DNA from: Pseudomonadota bacterium
Lineage (GTDB): Bacteria; Pseudomonadota; Alphaproteobacteria; Sphingomonadales; Sphingomonadaceae
Reading direction: 5' to 3'
DNA length: 8,897 bases
Assembly: GCA_963205285.1 (NCBI GenBank)
Contig: CAUJJQ010000184.1
Location: forward strand, 1 to 8,897
In this document: positions 5,289-8,897 of the stretch, piece by piece
Layout: each line of letters begins with the position of its first letter
How positions within the stretch are numbered: the stretch's first letter is position 1
Position numbers and translations under genes: made by a program
The notes under the pieces: generated by a model
Seen by the model: the letters and a program-made list of their open reading frames with translations, nothing else
What the model was told of the DNA's origin: nothing
Database searches by the model: none

Positions 5289-6533
5289 TTATGCGCTGGC
5301 CGGTCTATTTTTGCGCATCGGCTGTAACGACAGGCGCGACAATGTCCGCCACAACCATTCGAGTGGGCCATAATGGTGCCGTGCCAGCCAAGGCTGCGAC
5401 CACAACAGCATGATGACCCACACGCCGACCACCGGTGCATAAACAGCGGTGCGCGACCAATGGCCAAACTGCCCCAGCCCCCAGCCGTAAAATAGCGCGG
5501 TCATCAAAATGCTGGTGCCAAGATAATTGGTAAAGGCGGCGCGGCCGACCGCCGCCACCCGCGCGATCACCGCATGGCCCGCGTAACGCTGTGCCAGCCC
5601 CATGAACATGGCGGCATAGCCCGCGCTCATGACAAAATCGAAGGGGAGTGAGGCAAAGAAGGTGCTGAACAATAGGGTGACGGGCTGCAAACCGCCCGCC
5701 AATTGCCACCCAAGCAGCGCCAAATTGGCCAATATGCCGATGCCCAGACAGCGGTTGCGCCATTTGTCGAGCCGCTCGATCGGCCATTGTCCCTGCAACA
5801 TGCCGCTTTTGAACAACATCATGCCCAACAGCATCAGTGCCAGCGTTTCGGCACCATAGATGGCAATATTGGCAAAGAGTGCATACCATGTTTTGGCAAA
5901 GCGGGTGGCGACAATGGTCGAAAAATCGCTGCGATAGAGCGCCAATTGTTTACCTGTTTCCTCCCCATCGCGAGCAAAACTCGCCGCTACCCGTTGATGC
6001 GCTTCACGCAGTTCGGGCGGGGCAGCGGGGGAGGCACCCAGCATCAAACTGCCGAACATGACGCCTTGGATGGCAAAGCCAATCAGGAAAAAGCCGACAA
6101 ACCAGCGGCGCAGCGCCCGCATGCTGAGGTTACGAAAGGCAAAAAGCAGCATGCCGCACATTGCATAACCGAACAAAATGTCGCCGAACCAGATAAGATA
6201 GAAATGGAGGAGGCCAAAAAGCGCGAGGGCGAACATCCGCCCATAATGGACGCGCGCGCCGCCCCGCCCGCTGGCCACCGCGTTTTGGATGACGAGCAGC
6301 GTCGATGCGCCAAACATGATTGAAAAGAGCCCACGCATCTTGCTGTCGACCAGGACGAAATTTACCGCCCAGACCCAAAGGTCGCTGCCACTGTCACCAC
6401 CCCATGTGTGGGGGGAGATATAGGCACCCTCTGGCATCGCAAAGGCGACGATGTTCATCAGCAAAATGCCCATCACGGCAAAGCCGCGCGTCACATCCAG
6501 CCCGGTAATGCGTGCTATCGCCTGCTCTTGCAT
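5289..6533 (-). CDS. DUF418 / YeiB-type polytopic membrane protein
   Basis: This 414-residue inner-membrane protein has roughly nine or ten hydrophobic segments. It carries the usual DUF418 marks: the N-terminal RITGLDVTRGFAVMGILLMN (8-27), the FSIMFGA loop (70-76), VGRAAFTNYL (329-338), and the C-terminal YGPLEWLWRTLS (388-399), where the conserved PxEWxWR sits. A hydrophilic stretch (about 168-215) separates the N- and C-terminal membrane halves. The family's biochemical function is not established; transport or modification of a surface molecule is only a guess. The ATG at 6533 is preceded by GAGAGGA at a good distance, and a sigma70-like promoter lies just upstream, so it is probably its own transcription unit. 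Readthrough into bfd, 42 bp downstream, is possible. The tail is basic (RKNR), consistent with a cytoplasmic C-terminus. Confidence 0.9.
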   Translation of the reverse strand: MQEQAIARITGLDVTRGFAVMGILLMNIVAFAMPEGAYISPHTWGGDSGSDLWVWAVNFVLVDSKMRGLFSIMFGASTLLVIQNAVASGRGGARVHYGRMFALALFGLLHFYLIWFGDILFGYAMCGMLLFAFRNLSMRALRRWFVGFFLIGFAIQGVMFGSLMLGASPAAPPELREAHQRVAASFARDGEETGKQLALYRSDFSTIVATRFAKTWYALFANIAIYGAETLALMLLGMMLFKSGMLQGQWPIERLDKWRNRCLGIGILANLALLGWQLAGGLQPVTLLFSTFFASLPFDFVMSAGYAAMFMGLAQRYAGHAVIARVAAVGRAAFTNYLGTSILMTALFYGWGLGQFGHWSRTAVYAPVVGVWVIMLLWSQPWLARHHYGPLEWLWRTLSRLSLQPMRKNRPASA

Positions 6534-6560
6534 GCTTGTCCTCTCGTGCCCCGGCGCAGG

Positions 6561-6588
6561 AACATAGCAGCGCGTATTATGCGGTCAA
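6561..6588 (-). promoter_or_regulatory. Promoter of the DUF418 gene
   Basis: On the minus strand, TTGACC (6583-6588) and TATGTT (6561-6566) are 16 bp apart, close to the sigma70 consensus. The expected start near 6554 leaves a leader of about 20 bases that contains GAGAGGA. The promoter is overlapped by an inverted repeat (GCGC-GTATT at 6570-6578 against AATAC-a-GCGC at 6587-6596) and by a direct repeat of CAGCGCG (6568-6574, 6591-6597). Either could be an operator. Confidence 0.5.
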
Positions 6589-6608
6589 TACAGCGCGATT
6601 TTGCCGTA

Positions 6609-7919
6609 TCAACGACCGGTCAGACTTTCGCCGCGACCATAGGCACCCTGTGCACGACCATGACTCCAGTCGCCGAGCAGGCGCAGATAACCATCGGTAA
6701 TCCGGGTCCCATCGCGCGAACCATCGGGCAAGGTTACATATTCCCACATGCCATGGTCGGTACCGGGAAAGAGGAAGATATCAACCGGCCGCCCCCCCTG
6801 TTGCAGCGCCAGCAATTGTGTGCGCGTCGTTTCAATCGGCGCTTCGCGGTCATCGCCCGCCAACACCCAGAGCAAGGGCGTGTCGAGCCGTCGCAGAACC
6901 GCCATCGCATCATAATTCCAGATGAGTTCGACATTGTCGAAGCGCGCCCGCCCGATACGGCGCAAATCCTCATCCGACATCGCGGCTATTGCCCCGCTAT
7001 ATTCCCCAGCGATGCGCCGTCCCCAGCTTTGCGCATAGAGCGCGCCGCGTGCCGTATCGAGCGCGCCATATCCATCGGCAAAGCCGGACAGCAGCAATTG
7101 CGCGGTAGCAGCGGACAGCGCGTTGACCCGCGCCTCTGCTGCGGCCTCGACATCCGTGCCGAGGTCGAGCGCGCGCACTTCAGAAATCATCTGTTCGCGG
7201 TCTTCATCAATCGGCGATGCCACCAACCCAAAGCCGATGGCGACAAAATCAGCGGGGGTTATTGTCGCGGCGCGCGGGGCGACCCAGCCCCCCTGTGATC
7301 CACCAAAGAAGCCGGCTCGACTATACCGACCGTCGGCGGACTGACGGGCAGCGCGCAAGGCATTGGCGGCATCTTCGCCGAGGAGATCGAAATTCTGGGT
7401 ATATTCCCCACCCGACGCGCCGGTGCCGCGCTTGTCATAAACAAAGACCGATATGCCCTGCGCGGCCATGGCATAGCCATATATGCCCCCGATGGGAGAG
7501 GATCGTTCCGAACCATGGACCATCACCACCAAGGGGCGATCGGCAACCGGATTGTCGGGTTCAATCAAACTGCCATGCATCGCGGTGCCGACGCTTTGAA
7601 AATCGAGCGGTGTTTCGCGAAAGGCAATGCGCGACCATTTTTGCATGCCGACCAGCGCCGCGCCGTTGACGCAGCTTACCGGCGTATCGGCAGCGGCGGT
7701 CGAACCGCGCCGTCCATCGCGAAACATGTATCGCAAGCCCGCTGCCGCTGAGTCGGCGGGGCGCACCAGCACAACAAAATCACCGCCAATCGTCCCATAG
7801 GCACCGTTCGCGCAGCTAGTCGCGGTCGATGCGGTGGCTGCAGTGGCTGCGGGCTGCGCCGACAATGGCGATGCGAGGGAGAGGCCCAAGGCGAAGGCCG
7901 CGCATATTTTTTTCTGCAT
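6609..7919 (-). CDS. Exported alpha/beta hydrolase (serine hydrolase, dienelactone-hydrolase/acylpeptidase-like)
   Basis: This serine hydrolase is predicted to act in the periplasm or outside the cell. From the ATG at 7919 it has 436 residues. A signal peptide is clear: MQKK, a hydrophobic core (5-16), and SPLSA before the likely cleavage after A21. The hydrolase domain begins near residue 105. It has VVMVHGSERSS (oxyanion region, 131-141), YDKRGTGASGG (161-171), the nucleophile elbow GGSQGG with Ser208, the acid in LAGDDRE (Asp356 or Asp357), and His389 in PGTDHGMW, so the triad is complete. The region from about 22 to 104 is a separate N-terminal part with two cysteines (C36, C83) that could form a disulfide in the periplasm. 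Two upstream in-frame starts exist (ATG 7943, TTG 7955); none has a strong Shine-Dalgarno, and 7919 gives the most typical signal peptide. The substrate (ester, peptide or amide) cannot be told. It lies 78 bp after the EamA gene. Confidence 0.85.
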   Translation of the reverse strand: MQKKICAAFALGLSLASPLSAQPAATAATASTATSCANGAYGTIGGDFVVLVRPADSAAAGLRYMFRDGRRGSTAAADTPVSCVNGAALVGMQKWSRIAFRETPLDFQSVGTAMHGSLIEPDNPVADRPLVVMVHGSERSSPIGGIYGYAMAAQGISVFVYDKRGTGASGGEYTQNFDLLGEDAANALRAARQSADGRYSRAGFFGGSQGGWVAPRAATITPADFVAIGFGLVASPIDEDREQMISEVRALDLGTDVEAAAEARVNALSAATAQLLLSGFADGYGALDTARGALYAQSWGRRIAGEYSGAIAAMSDEDLRRIGRARFDNVELIWNYDAMAVLRRLDTPLLWVLAGDDREAPIETTRTQLLALQQGGRPVDIFLFPGTDHGMWEYVTLPDGSRDGTRITDGYLRLLGDWSHGRAQGAYGRGESLTGR

Positions 7920-7997
7920 GGCGGGCTGCTTAGCCTTGACCATCGGGTGGCGCAAATCACCGTGCGATATTACGTGCCACGCTTACGACTACATATG

Positions 7998-8897
7998 TCA
8001 ACGTTTGGGTGCGGCGAGCGCAATGACAAGACCAACCAGCGCCAGCAGCGCGCCAGCCAGCGATAAAGGCGACCAGACATAGCCCTCAACCAATGTCGAA
8101 ATTGCCATCGCGATGATCGGCACCAGCACGCTCGACCAGGCGGCAGGGCCAGCGCCGATGTCGCGGATCAGCGCGAAATAGAGCGGAAAGGTGACAACGC
8201 TGCCAATGATCGCGAGGTAGAATAGTCCGGCGATATAGGCCCCCTGTTGCGGCAACATTGGCGGCCCGGCGACAAACCATGCCCAGCCGAAATTGGAGAT
8301 GCTGCCCGCGACCATCGCCCAGCCGAGCAACGCAAAGGGCGAAAGTGTGCGCAATCTGGCGCTTGCTTGCAGCACATTGCTGACCGACGCAGCCATCACC
8401 GCTGTGCAGGCCAGGGCAACCCCCGTCCAAGCGTGGCTTGGATCAATGCCGATGCCGCGCGCTTCGTGGAGCAGCATCAGCCCAATGCCTGCCAGCGCGA
8501 TCGCCGCACCTGCAACAAAGCGCCGGTCGAAATGCGTGCCCAGAAACCAGCGCGACAACAGGCTGTTGGGGATGATCAGTGCGGCGAAAATCACCGCGAC
8601 AATCCCCGAGGTTATATAGGCTTCGGATGCATAGACGAGGTTGAAGTTCAACGAAAATTGCAGCACGCCCATCACCGCCAGCAGCGGCCAGACGGCGCGC
8701 GGAACAACCATATTCTCGCCCCGGAATCGGCCCAGCAGCAACATGGCGATGCCTGCCAACGTAAAGCGCCACGTCACCGACCAGGCGGGCGCGATCGTCG
8801 AAATCTGGTCACGAATGACAATCCAGGTCGAACCCCAGATGAGCGAAATCAGCAACAGTGGCAGCAGGATGCGCGGCTGCGTCAGCCGCGCGGGTGC
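7998..8897 (-). CDS. EamA-family (DMT superfamily) transporter, 5' end outside window
   Basis: This is an inner-membrane protein of the drug/metabolite transporter superfamily with two EamA repeats. These transporters typically export amino acids or related metabolites, but the substrate cannot be inferred here. The frame stays open to the last base of the window, giving 299 visible residues. The TTG at 8855 is therefore not a credible start: in-frame sequence upstream (APARLTQPRILLPL) continues the first membrane helix, and the real start lies beyond base 8897. About ten hydrophobic segments are visible. The repeat-1 signature ISLIWGSTWIVIRDQ lies near the N-terminus, with an AlaGly-rich helix end at WRFTLAGIAMLL. 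Repeat 2 contains the internal counterpart with FPLYFALIRDIGAGPAAWSSVLVPI, and the chain ends in a lysine/arginine cap (APKR). The next gene, the exported hydrolase, starts 78 bp downstream on the same strand. Confidence 0.9.
   Translation of the reverse strand, partial: APARLTQPRILLPLLLISLIWGSTWIVIRDQISTIAPAWSVTWRFTLAGIAMLLLGRFRGENMVVPRAVWPLLAVMGVLQFSLNFNLVYASEAYITSGIVAVIFAALIIPNSLLSRWFLGTHFDRRFVAGAAIALAGIGLMLLHEARGIGIDPSHAWTGVALACTAVMAASVSNVLQASARLRTLSPFALLGWAMVAGSISNFGWAWFVAGPPMLPQQGAYIAGLFYLAIIGSVVTFPLYFALIRDIGAGPAAWSSVLVPIIAMAISTLVEGYVWSPLSLAGALLALVGLVIALAAPKR

Noticed and set aside
5703..6323. 206-residue plus-strand open frame inside the DUF418 gene
   Set aside because: It is an antisense shadow of a convincing membrane-protein frame and its sequence is rich in charged, repetitive residues without family features.
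6408..7298. 296-residue plus-strand open frame across the DUF418 and hydrolase genes
   Set aside because: It is antisense to two well-supported genes, spans their promoter-containing spacer, and has no recognisable motif.
7998..8855. EamA gene starting at TTG 8855
   Set aside because: The frame continues upstream without a stop to the window edge, and the upstream residues extend the first membrane helix, so the gene is 5'-truncated by the window.

Overview
This is a GC-rich window with the gene content and protein signatures of an alphaproteobacterium, most likely a member of the Sphingomonadales. That guess rests on protein style and on the order rpmF-plsX-fabH-ihfA-merR, which is typical of alphaproteobacteria. 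No 16S or other taxonomic marker is present. Eleven protein genes are supported. Ten lie on the minus strand and one, a MAPEG-family gene, on the plus strand. No tRNA, rRNA, CRISPR array or insertion sequence was recognised.

Layout, read along the minus strand from the right edge. First comes the C-terminal part of an EamA-family transporter whose 5' end is outside the window. It is followed by an exported alpha/beta hydrolase and by a DUF418 membrane protein with its own good sigma70-like promoter. Next is an iron-storage pair: bfd (2Fe-2S bacterioferritin-associated ferredoxin) and bfr (heme bacterioferritin with all ferroxidase ligands). Bfr has its own promoter and Shine-Dalgarno sequence. 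Downstream of bfr lies a roughly 100-bp noncoding element built of two large palindromes. It supplies the bfr stop codon and occupies the leader of the next gene, a YcbL-like metallo-beta-lactamase-fold hydrolase. That gene converges, with 2 bp between stop codons, on the MAPEG gene. A 251-bp divergent spacer then separates MAPEG from the housekeeping cluster rpmF-plsX-fabH-ihfA-merR, whose last gene runs off the left edge.

How the genes work together. RpmF is ribosomal protein L32. PlsX makes acyl-phosphate for phospholipid synthesis and FabH starts fatty acid elongation, so this cluster couples ribosome production to membrane lipid synthesis. IHF-alpha is a nucleoid and regulatory protein, and the MerR-type regulator follows it with a 1-base overlap. 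Bfd is expected to reduce the iron core of Bfr to release iron. The remaining genes (MBL hydrolase, MAPEG, DUF418, exported hydrolase, EamA) have broad family assignments only.

I see no convincing new multi-gene system. The most interesting signals are noncoding: the two-palindrome mosaic element at the bfr 3' end, a pair of identical palindromes 33 bp apart in front of ihfA (one centred in the spacer of a possible promoter), a possible leaderless promoter for bfd, and a repeat-decorated promoter in front of the DUF418 gene.
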